From a virus, in IMG/VR virus record IMGVR_UViG_3300031673_000320, positions 1 to 31,054 of that record: 31,054 bases of DNA; one strand, 5' to 3'. The translations under genes and the position numbers were made by a program. The stretch's first letter is position 1, and each line of letters opens with the position of its first letter. The notes below the pieces were generated by a model. It ran no database searches, was not told the DNA's origin, and worked only from the letters and a program-made list of their open reading frames with translations. Of the stretch, positions 1-5,258 are shown piece after piece.

Positions 1-138
1 CGGTAAGACACATGGATTGTGTCAAACGCAAAATGGATTTTGCGGGTAAAAATATAGTTAATTTCAATTAGTCGCTGGTGATTTACAATGACAAGATTAT
101 TGTAAATAAAGGATGGAGTCAGTCCGTTGAGGGGAGGT
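1..138. repeat. 138-bp terminal direct repeat, left copy
   Basis: Positions 1-138 are repeated at 30917-31054 with one difference (C at 120, A at 31036). This is what a circular molecule written out with overlapping ends gives. The single mismatch means it is not an exact k-mer overlap, so a real near-identical duplication or a base error remains possible. The end of the repeat falls inside a 21-bp tandem array, a likely place for an assembly to stop. Confidence 0.9.
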
Positions 139-188
139 CACTCGCATTTGAATCGAGGTCACTCGCATTTGAATCGAGGTCACTCGCA
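127..188. repeat. 62-bp block with 21-bp tandem repeat, copy 1
   Basis: The unit GAGGTCACTCGCATTTGAATC (21 bp) occurs about 2.6 times here after a short TTGAGGG lead-in. The whole 62-bp block is identical at 26108-26169, and its first 12 bases end the window (31043-31054). Read in one frame, the unit encodes Arg-Gly-His-Ser-His-Leu-Asn. Here the block splits a sequence that resembles part of the tail-fibre gene at 22941. The 8-mer CCGTTGAG occurs at its left edge (124-131) and just to its right (197-204). Confidence 0.95.
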
Positions 189-276
189 CGTTAGTGCCGT
201 TGAGCTTGCTATGTATTTTTTATCTTCTTGAATAGTGCTCTATTTTTAAATTTATAGCGCCAAGGATGGCAATAGA

Positions 277-683
277 ATGGCTGAAAAAAAAAACGCTCTA
301 AACTCGAAGAGACGGTTGGTCAGCAATTAGACTGTTTAAAAATTGAACAGAATTACGAAAGTCTAACTATACCGTTTATACAGCCTGAAAAACAACGAAA
401 ATACACGCCTGACTTCTGTTTATTCAGTGCTGACTACAGCAAAATAATATTTATAGAAGTTAAGGGTATTTTTGTGAAAGAAGACCGCGACAAGCATTTG
501 TGGGTTAGAAAGCAGAACCCAAGAAAGGACATTCGTTTTGTCTTTGGAAACTCGAAAAACAAAATAGCGAAAGGATCAAATACAACTTATGCGAGCTGGT
601 GTAAAAAGAACGGGTTTTTGTATGCTGATAAAAGAATCCCTTGGGGATGGCTTATAGAATTAGGATTGATGGAAAAAGTATAA
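277..683 (+). CDS. Endonuclease I (T7 gp3-like), start out of frame at an A10 run
   Basis: Holliday-junction resolvase of the T7 endonuclease I family, which in T7 cuts branched DNA during replication and packaging. The body reads openly in one frame from 285 to 683. It has YTPDF, then IEVKG about 15 residues later, giving the Asp, Glu and Lys of the PD-(D/E)xK site, and a conserved C-terminal half with FVFGNSKNKI and YADKRIPWGWL. The only good start is ATG at 277, behind AAGGA. It is in another frame and would stop at 328-330. The frames are separated by ten consecutive A (284-293). Eleven or eight A would give an intact protein of about 135 aa (T7: 149). Homopolymer error, polymerase slippage or a real mutation are all possible. 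The Shine-Dalgarno lies in a hexaloop AAGGAT between GCC and GGC (259-270). Confidence 0.85.
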
Positions 684-686
684 AAA

Positions 687-812
687 GTGAAGACAAAAGA
701 TATTATACAAATTTTTATTTTAGTAGTTACCCTTGTTGTGTCGAGAAATATTGCCACGTCCCCAGGAAATAAAACAATTGATTTTCATTACGGTGAAGAA
801 GTGGCAAAATAA
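687..812 (+). CDS. Small single-pass membrane peptide (41 aa)
   Basis: GTG start three bases after the endonuclease stop. The peptide begins MKTKDIIQIF and continues with a hydrophobic stretch of about 13 residues (ILVVTLVV region), then a polar tail. That is one possible membrane segment or an uncleaved signal anchor. There is no clear Shine-Dalgarno, so translation would depend on coupling to the upstream gene. The function is unknown. Small membrane peptides next to nuclease genes occur in many podoviruses, but I recognise no family. Confidence 0.45.
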   Translation: MKTKDIIQIFILVVTLVVSRNIATSPGNKTIDFHYGEEVAK

Positions 813-813
813 T

Positions 814-1107
814 TTATTCTTTGGGAAGTTGCCATGAACCCAAAAAATCTTCACTGCTAATATTTTTAATATCTATCTCACCATTAAATTTAAATTTAGT
901 ATTGCACACTGAGCATACAGTGCATATTTCTCTCGGTAGATAAAGGGGATAGCATATACTCCCGTATAAAATATAGTCTGACCTAGTTGATAAGCACTCG
1001 CAACACTTATTGTTTATAAGATGTTCGCATGATAGATAGTTTCCAATAATTTTTATACTATAAACTTTGTTGCTGTTTAATTTCTGTGATATATTCATTA
1101 TAGACAT
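814..1107 (-). CDS. Cysteine-rich hypothetical protein (97 aa), possible zinc binder
   Basis: Leftward ORF, converging with the small membrane ORF one base away. It starts at ATG 1107 behind GGAG about 9 nt upstream. It holds eight cysteines, including CEHLINNKCCEC and CTVCSVC, spaced like a treble-clef or zinc-ribbon protein. No enzyme motif is visible. Its position among small non-structural genes suggests a host-takeover or regulatory accessory protein, but that is only inference. Confidence 0.6.
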   Translation of the reverse strand: MSIMNISQKLNSNKVYSIKIIGNYLSCEHLINNKCCECLSTRSDYILYGSICYPLYLPREICTVCSVCNTKFKFNGEIDIKNISSEDFLGSWQLPKE

Positions 1108-1135
1108 TTCAATTCTCCATATATTGATTTGTTTA

Positions 1136-1159
1136 GTGCACGTATAACGTAACGTGCAC
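1136..1159. promoter_or_regulatory. Inverted repeat between accessory genes
   Basis: Perfect 8-bp arms GTGCACGT (1136-1143) and ACGTGCAC (1152-1159) enclose an 8-nt loop. The element lies between the leftward genes ending at 1162 and starting at 1107. There is no T-run on either strand, so it looks more like an operator or mRNA-processing hairpin than a terminator. Confidence 0.55.
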
Positions 1160-1161
1160 GA

Positions 1162-1350
1162 TTATTTTATAGTAGCCAAAAAATTATATCGAACATTAAG
1201 TACTGACTGCCTTTGCCCCGTGCAGTGAATGTTAATATCGTTTAATACGGATTTATTAATATAAAAAAGGAATGGTGTTCCGCAATCTCTTGATCTTTTC
1301 ATGCTGCCCTGCATTCTGAGAATAAGTTTGTCACCGTCAATCTGGTTCAT
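1162..1350 (-). CDS. Hypothetical protein (62 aa)
   Basis: Leftward ORF whose ATG (1350) lies inside the 3' end of the upstream gene ending at 1337. The 14-nt overlap suggests translational coupling. It has no Shine-Dalgarno of its own and no recognisable domain. The product is basic, with a short hydrophobic patch (TPFLFYI). It could be non-coding, but the coupled overlap and absence of a competing ORF make it plausible. Confidence 0.4.
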   Translation of the reverse strand: MNQIDGDKLILRMQGSMKRSRDCGTPFLFYINKSVLNDINIHCTGQRQSVLNVRYNFLATIK

Positions 1351-1687
1351 AGTTTTTAGCCCACAGTAGGATGTTTAATAGCTCGTCGGGTTCGACCCAT
1401 CCCATAATTTCATCTTCAATATGTCGATTTGGTGCAGATAATTTTATGTATCTTCCTGTTATAAATTCATTTTTATAAACTATTGCAACTTCTGCATCAG
1501 GGGATGATGCATCATTTACCAATACAAAACAAGATGAATTATTAGGGTAATTTTTGCAATGCGAAAGATCCGCATACTGAACACTAACTCTTGCGCCATT
1601 TGAAAAGCAAATGCTAAATCCATTGATATATGTCTCTCCATCGAAAGATCTAAACAGTGATGAAAAACATTGATCTTTTTTACTCAT
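1337..1687 (-). CDS. Hypothetical protein (116 aa)
   Basis: Leftward ORF starting MSKKDQCF behind GAGGAG, about 9 nt upstream of ATG 1687. It is a soluble protein with alternating hydrophobic/polar segments (GFSICFSNGARVSVQYADL, then CFVLVND), suggesting a small beta-rich fold, and an acidic-aromatic C-terminus (GWVEPDELLNILLWAKNYEPD). I do not recognise a family. It is first in a coupled pair with the 62-aa ORF below it. Confidence 0.6.
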   Translation of the reverse strand: MSKKDQCFSSLFRSFDGETYINGFSICFSNGARVSVQYADLSHCKNYPNNSSCFVLVNDASSPDAEVAIVYKNEFITGRYIKLSAPNRHIEDEIMGWVEPDELLNILLWAKNYEPD

Positions 1688-1786
1688 TGTTAAAACTCCT
1701 CATTGGATTTATAGTCTTTTTCAAAAGATGTTCCTTTGAATTTTTCATAATGATAGGCCATTTTTTATACGTAATTTTTTGTTAAT

Positions 1787-2125
1787 TTATCCATTTACTA
1801 TATCCCTTGTTTGTTGTAAATTATCCTTTACCTTCTTTAGCGAGCTTAAAAAAGCTAACTTTATAATTAAAGCTGATTTGCCTTCCCTATATACCACATC
1901 TCGGGACGTTAATAATAGATTGCTTATTATTTCATCACAATTTTTATCTAAGTGCTTAATTTCCTCATTAAGCTTTTTCTTTAGAAAATTGATTTTTTTA
2001 TTTGTTTTAGAGTACTGTTCAATATAAACATCTGTCATTGAAGTTAAAAATTCAGCTATATTATTTTTACTGTAAAGTGATGATCTAAGATCTAATATTG
2101 CATTTGACTCAACGAGCGTTATCAT
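1787..2125 (-). CDS. Hypothetical helical protein (112 aa)
   Basis: Leftward ORF. I place the start at ATG 2125, not at upstream in-frame codons, because AAGGTGAG sits 4 nt before it. The protein begins MITLVESNAIL and is Lys/Glu/Leu-rich with long predicted helices (KINFLKKKLNEEIKHLDKNCDEII), so it is probably a coiled coil. No catalytic motif is visible. It may be an accessory protein that binds a host partner. The function is unknown. Confidence 0.55.
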   Translation of the reverse strand: MITLVESNAILDLRSSLYSKNNIAEFLTSMTDVYIEQYSKTNKKINFLKKKLNEEIKHLDKNCDEIISNLLLTSRDVVYREGKSALIIKLAFLSSLKKVKDNLQQTRDIVNG

Positions 2126-2251
2126 TTTTCTCACCTTGGTTAGTCCTCTTATTGTTAATCGAACGCTATCTGACAAGCTGCGCATAAGCGGAAAAAAACA
2201 AGCATTCGAGCATTGTTGTTTATCCGCCTGCGCCGCCTCAAATATTAATTA

Positions 2252-2644
2252 TCACCCAACATATCGCGCATATTTAAAACCCTCGGTATTCACATAAAAT
2301 TTTTCATTAGTTTCAGCGTTTATAATAAGGACAACACCGGTTATCCATACCTCAGGGTTCTCGTCTTGAGCCCACTTCTTAAGTGCTTCAATAAAGGTAT
2401 AATCGTCATATCTATTGTCGATACATTCACTGCCACCAATACTCTCCCAGATGTCATTCTCATGCAAAAGGGTATTGCCTAGAGCGTGGTATACACTCGC
2501 TGGAACAATAAGCGTTTTTTTTATCTCACAGTGTTTTTGGTACGAACCTTCCTTGATCATCTCATCATTTTCTTCAAGTGTATTATTTTTGTTTATTTTG
2601 GGAAATTTAACATTAGTATATTTTAAAGCGTCCTGTTGATTCAT
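2252..2644 (-). CDS. Hypothetical protein (130 aa)
   Basis: Leftward ORF beginning MNQQDALKYTNVKFP, with AAGGAAA about 7 nt before ATG 2644. The product is soluble and acidic, with a globular C-terminal half (EVWITGVVLIINAETNEKFYVNTEGFKYARYVG). A hairpin-rich AT stretch at 2190-2227 (outer arms GCGGA/TCCGC, with T7 on the minus strand) may end its transcript. It is divergent from the repressor cassette at 2852, sharing a 200-bp regulatory gap. The family is unknown. Confidence 0.6.
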   Translation of the reverse strand: MNQQDALKYTNVKFPKINKNNTLEENDEMIKEGSYQKHCEIKKTLIVPASVYHALGNTLLHENDIWESIGGSECIDNRYDDYTFIEALKKWAQDENPEVWITGVVLIINAETNEKFYVNTEGFKYARYVG

Positions 2645-2749
2645 CTTAGTTTTCCTTGTTTATTGATTTAATTAAATGTGTGAGCCAATAACGGCCAAGT
2701 CAACAATTTTCTTTTAAAAATGATGACGCTATCAACTCACAAACACATT

Positions 2750-2825
2750 GTTACACATGTCCCCCACATCAGTCAACACTTTTATTAATGTAATTGTTGA
2801 CACATGTTCCCCATGTCAATATACT
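2750..2825 (+). promoter_or_regulatory. Strong promoter with overlapping inverted-repeat operators
   Basis: TTGACA (2797-2802), a 17-bp spacer and TATACT (2820-2825) form a near-consensus sigma70 promoter for the rightward cassette starting at 2852. From the -35 box to the spacer end (2797-2819) runs an inverted repeat TTGACACATG...CATGTCAA. A second similar element at 2750-2777 shares the core ACACATGT followed by CCCC. Two operators over a promoter that drives an XRE-type regulator fit autoregulation. The binding protein is inferred, not shown. Confidence 0.7.
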
Positions 2826-2851
2826 GTAATTATAAACCGGAGATATTTAAT

Positions 2852-3040
2852 ATGATAATCAGTACGAGAGAGTTTAAAAACAATTTGAAACGATGTTTAT
2901 TGAAGAGTGATTTTATTGTTTGCACAAAATATCATGAGCCCGAACATATAACAGTATCATTTGACAAATCATTAAGAGTTGTGTTAGATAGAGTTAAAGC
3001 AGCTCATAGAGAAGCTAGGGAATACGTTAATGAGATTTAA
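2852..3040 (+). CDS. Small protein upstream of the repressor (62 aa), Phd/YefM-like N-terminus
   Basis: The start at ATG 2852 is chosen over an upstream in-frame ATG because that one lies inside the promoter, and CCGGAGA precedes 2852. The N-terminus MIISTREFKNNL resembles the DNA-binding start of Phd/YefM antitoxins (ISTREFRNNL-type). The rest is basic and helical and I cannot confirm the fold. It overlaps the XRE gene by 11 nt, so the two are probably translated together. It may be an antitoxin-like regulator or a Cro-like partner. Confidence 0.55.
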   Translation: MIISTREFKNNLKRCLLKSDFIVCTKYHEPEHITVSFDKSLRVVLDRVKAAHREAREYVNEI

Positions 3041-3254
3041 AAACACTGATATTATAGATAGATTGATTGAGCTCAGAATAGAAAGGGGTTTTTCGCAAGA
3101 ATATGTCGCGAAGAAGACAAAAAGCTTCCGTTCAAACATATGCAGAATTGAGCAAAAAATTCACTCACCAACACTAAGAACGCTTCAAAAATACGCGAAA
3201 GGGATTGGTGTTGATTTAATTATAAGTATTGTAAATGATAATAAAAAAGCCTAA
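3030..3254 (+). CDS. XRE-family helix-turn-helix regulator (74 aa)
   Basis: A single Cro/CI-type HTH domain spans nearly the whole protein. The pattern is IDRLIELRIERGFSQEYVAKKTK, then SNICRIEQKIHSPTLRTLQKYAKGIG. There is no C-terminal oligomerisation or LexA-like protease domain, so it would not respond to RecA cleavage. The only other DNA-binding regulators I see are the AlpA-type and DUF6471-like proteins, so this is the best candidate for the immunity repressor, probably acting on the paired inverted repeats at 2750-2825. It could instead be the antitoxin half of a toxin-antitoxin pair with its neighbour. Confidence 0.85.
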   Translation: MRFKNTDIIDRLIELRIERGFSQEYVAKKTKSFRSNICRIEQKIHSPTLRTLQKYAKGIGVDLIISIVNDNKKA

Positions 3255-3462
3255 AAATATTGCGTGGATTGCTTTTGTAGTTATATTAATATCTGCTGAA
3301 ATATGTATGTTTTTGTCTTTTGCTTTAGGATTTAAACTTGAAATTAAACACGTAGTGCTTGCTAACAACATAATATATGCTGCACTCATCATGACAGCTG
3401 TTGCACTATTCGCTCACCAATTATATGATTTAATCACTATCATGTGCATAGTATTTTTTTAA
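3235..3462 (+). CDS. Two-helix membrane protein (75 aa) with duplicated 3' end
   Basis: The ORF overlaps the repressor by 20 nt. It encodes two hydrophobic helices (about residues 8-30 and 41-65), so it is probably an inner-membrane protein. Possible roles are superinfection exclusion or a holin-like activity. Its 3' end is duplicated: 3396-3449 recurs in diverged form at 3464-3517. The downstream copy would encode a different end (AVALFAYKAYNLITSIS then stop), so the present C-terminus is a product of tandem duplication. Confidence 0.6.
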   Translation: MIIKKPKNIAWIAFVVILISAEICMFLSFALGFKLEIKHVVLANNIIYAALIMTAVALFAHQLYDLITIMCIVFF

Positions 3463-3518
3463 TAGCTGTTGCACTATTCGCTTACAAAGCATATAATCTA
3501 ATCACTAGCATAAGCTAG
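3396..3518. repeat. Imperfect tandem duplication, 68-bp period
   Basis: The segment starting AGCTGTTGCACTATTCGCT at 3396 is repeated from 3464 with point differences (CACCAATTATATGATT against TACAAAGCATATAATC). The first copy ends the membrane-protein ORF. The second copy still carries a plausible original C-terminus and a TAG at 3516-3518. Confidence 0.85.
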
Positions 3519-3544
3519 AAAACACACTCAAAAGGGAGAATGTC

Positions 3545-3712
3545 ATGGACGACGTGAAACCTGCACGGATTAGTGCTGCGCCATCAATTAATAAACCCAA
3601 ATTTCCTGAGCCACACGAAGTTGTTCGTATGATTCAAGCTACTCATAGAGATACAGTTAACGCTGTGAGGGCGAGGCAAGGAAAAGTGTTTTTCACTGAT
3701 AACGGCTGTTAA
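3545..3712 (+). CDS. Small protein before small terminase (55 aa)
   Basis: ATG 3545 has GGGAG 6 nt upstream. An ATG five bases earlier leads to an immediate stop. The protein begins MDDVKPARISAAPS and is polar and basic (VVRMIQATHRDTVNAVRARQGKVFF). It ends two bases before the small terminase gene, so it opens the late/packaging operon. Short proteins here are common in T7-like podoviruses, but I recognise no family. Confidence 0.65.
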   Translation: MDDVKPARISAAPSINKPKFPEPHEVVRMIQATHRDTVNAVRARQGKVFFTDNGC

Positions 3713-3714
3713 AA

Positions 3715-4152
3715 ATGGCTACTACTCGCATTGACGACGTTCATGATGTACTCGTAAAAGCTATTGAAGACGGCGCTACGTACAAAATGGCAAGTTGGGC
3801 TGCTGGAGTGAATGAGTCTACGTTTTCACGTTGGATGAAAATAGGCGAGCAGCATAGAAAAGATGGAATATTAGATACTAACTACTCAAAATTGTGCAAG
3901 GACATAAAAAGAGCTAGATATGATCGTGATTTAAAGCATATTGCAGTGATCGAAAATTGCGCAAAGCAAGGGCAGTGGCAAGCGAGTGCCTGGTGGCTAG
4001 AAAGAACAAATCAACATCAATTCGGTCGCAATGCTGATGAGCTAAAAAAAGCTGAAGAGCTAGAGCAGAAGATCGAAAAATTATCTAAATTAGTAATTGA
4101 AAAATTAGGACAAGGAGGGATAAATCATGATGACAACACAGAAACAGAATAA
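3715..4152 (+). CDS. terS: Terminase small subunit
   Basis: DNA-recognition subunit of the packaging motor. Residues about 8-40 form a helix-turn-helix (ATYKMASWAAGVNESTFSRWMK), followed by a helical region. The motif CAKQGQWQASAWWLERTNQHQFG is typical of HTH-type small terminases, and the C-terminus is a Lys/Glu coiled coil for oligomerisation. It lies 17 kb from the large subunit, unlike the adjacent T7 genes 18/19. The first of its genes in the operon stops two bases upstream. Confidence 0.8.
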   Translation: MATTRIDDVHDVLVKAIEDGATYKMASWAAGVNESTFSRWMKIGEQHRKDGILDTNYSKLCKDIKRARYDRDLKHIAVIENCAKQGQWQASAWWLERTNQHQFGRNADELKKAEELEQKIEKLSKLVIEKLGQGGINHDDNTETE

Positions 4153-4321
4153 AATATTAACTGGTAACGAAAGTAATATGCTTCAGGGCTCTACTCAAGA
4201 TAAATATCAATCTAAATACAATTCAATAAAGCCCAATGCTAGGCATGCAGACAACGGATATGTGGGATCTAATTATTCTGATGTCACTATGAGTCAGATT
4301 AATCGCATGACGAAGGAATAA
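4127..4321 (+). CDS. Hypothetical protein (64 aa)
   Basis: The start overlaps the small terminase by 26 nt and follows a strong AGGAGG. The product is polar, Asn/Ser/Gln-rich and probably disordered (MMTTQKQNKILTGNESNM). A small virion or head-assembly accessory is possible from position alone. The next gene starts directly after its stop. Confidence 0.6.
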   Translation: MMTTQKQNKILTGNESNMLQGSTQDKYQSKYNSIKPNARHADNGYVGSNYSDVTMSQINRMTKE

Positions 4322-4507
4322 ATGTTTACTGAAAGCGAGGACCTGGGCGAGCCCCGGGTCGATGTTTTGCCAGCAGCTATGAATGATCATTTGAAGTTTA
4401 TTTATAATATGCAAGAGCTCACAGTTAAAAAATCAAAGATAAGGAATGAATGCAAGCGTAGGTTCAACACACGTAAAAAGATTATGGAAAAGCTAAATGC
4501 AAAATAG
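4322..4507 (+). CDS. Hypothetical protein (61 aa)
   Basis: ATG follows the previous stop directly, with GAAGGA as ribosome-binding site inside the upstream ORF. The N-terminal half is acidic and the C-terminal half strongly basic (VKKSKIRNECKRRFNTRKKIMEKLNAK), suggesting nucleic-acid or partner binding. I recognise no family. Co-translation with its neighbour is likely. Confidence 0.6.
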   Translation: MFTESEDLGEPRVDVLPAAMNDHLKFIYNMQELTVKKSKIRNECKRRFNTRKKIMEKLNAK

Positions 4508-4544
4508 GACATGTAAGACATAACATCAATAGGGTTTCAAAGAA

Positions 4545-4955
4545 ATGATAGCGACGTTCGTATTCTACAATAAAGCTTCGGGACCGCAAGCGTGGCTAGG
4601 GTTCAGTAAAAAATTTAAGCATTGCAATGTAATTACGTTTGATGGTGAATATACTGTAATGATCGAATATTCAAAGCAAGGGATCGTACCAAGGGTTTAC
4701 GAACACAATAATTGTGCGGATATTATTGCGAGATTGAAGCGGTTAAAGTCTGTCAGCGCTATCGTGACAGTGTTTATCAATGAAAGAACTATAATGCCGT
4801 GGACTCCTTTTTGGATTAAATCGTGCAATGAGCTAAATCGTCACGTATCTGGCATTGATGTGGGTATGACGTTTAACCCAAGACACTTGTACTCTAAACT
4901 TATTAAATATAATGGACACTCAAACTTTATAATTGAGCATCATTGGCGGAGATAA
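4545..4955 (+). CDS. Hypothetical protein (136 aa), conserved-looking, near portal
   Basis: A globular protein starting MIATFVFYNKASGPQAWLGF, then FKHCNVITFDGEYTVMIEY. The adjacent His26-Cys27 followed by a beta-rich segment resembles the permuted papain-fold (NlpC/P60-like) proteins found near the terminase in some podoviruses. I cannot identify the full catalytic set, so peptidase activity is only a possibility. This would be one place to look for a missing lysis or maturation enzyme. The ribosome-binding site is weak. Confidence 0.55.
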   Translation: MIATFVFYNKASGPQAWLGFSKKFKHCNVITFDGEYTVMIEYSKQGIVPRVYEHNNCADIIARLKRLKSVSAIVTVFINERTIMPWTPFWIKSCNELNRHVSGIDVGMTFNPRHLYSKLIKYNGHSNFIIEHHWRR

Positions 4956-4984
4956 GCCAATAATTTAAAATAAATTTCTAAAAT

Positions 4985-4998
4985 TAACAAGGACGTTA
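4985..4998 (+). promoter_or_regulatory. Shine-Dalgarno hairpin before the 75-aa gene
   Basis: Arms TAAC (4985-4988) and GTTA (4995-4998) enclose the hexaloop AAGGAC, which is the Shine-Dalgarno of ATG 5001. It belongs to the family of loop-presented ribosome-binding sites described in the findings. Confidence 0.55.
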
Positions 4999-5000
4999 TT

Positions 5001-5228
5001 ATGGGAATGTTTGGTGGCGACGGCGACAATGGTATGTCTGATCGTCTGGGACAGCAACAACAAGAAGCTGACAGAAAAACAGAATTGGCTAGGCAAAATC
5101 TTGCACGTCAAAGAATGCAAATTATTCAAGGCCAGGGTGGGCAAATCTGGAAAGCAGATATCAGCGGTCAGGCCGTGAAGCCCATCATTGACAGCGGACA
5201 AGATGGAGCACCGCCTGGAGCAGTTTAA
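5001..5228 (+). CDS. Gln-rich small protein upstream of portal (75 aa)
   Basis: Begins MGMFGGDGDNGMSD, then a Gln/Arg-rich helix (GQQQQEADRKTELARQNLARQR) and a Pro/Gly-rich end. It is low complexity and probably extended. Position just before the portal suggests a head-assembly or minor virion role, without sequence proof. Its Shine-Dalgarno AAGGAC is in a hairpin loop (4985-4998). Confidence 0.65.
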   Translation: MGMFGGDGDNGMSDRLGQQQQEADRKTELARQNLARQRMQIIQGQGGQIWKADISGQAVKPIIDSGQDGAPPGAV

Positions 5229-5258
5229 ATACAACTAAAATAGGGGAGGTTCAAGCAT

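Larger units (their letters stand above)
1..244 (+). ncRNA. Candidate CsrA/RsmA-titrating small RNA (main body)
   Basis: This stretch has no convincing ORF. It starts with two adjacent hairpins that both present AUGGA. The first has arms GACACA (7-12) and TGTGTC (18-23). The second has arms CGCAAA (27-32) and TTTGCG (39-44) around the hexaloop ATGGAT. A third hairpin (81-89 with 99-107, arms ATTTACAAT/ATTGTAAAT) has no GGA. Further ANGGA motifs lie at 109-113 and 113-117. On the circle a promoter with a perfect TATAAT at 30885-30890 reads into it, and ACGGA lies at 30912-30916. Clustered GGA in apical loops is the hallmark of CsrB/RsmZ RNAs. A weak AT-rich hairpin near 231-244 followed by T residues could end it. 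Transcription and CsrA binding are inferred, not shown. Confidence 0.4.

Noticed and set aside
67-130. Diversity-generating retroelement template repeat
   Set aside because: The fibre-like patches are short, lack the adenine-specific mismatch pattern, and no reverse transcriptase is present.
127-188. CRISPR array
   Set aside because: The 21-bp units are directly adjacent with no spacers, there are fewer than three full units, and no cas gene is present.
474-683. Endonuclease I starting at the GTG at 474
   Set aside because: Conserved family sequence (YTPDF, IEVKG) lies upstream in the same frame. Starting here would remove the active site.
1779-2027. Rightward ORF of 82 aa, hydrophobic
   Set aside because: It is opposite a better leftward gene that has a clear Shine-Dalgarno. 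Its hydrophobicity comes from the antisense of Lys-rich codons.
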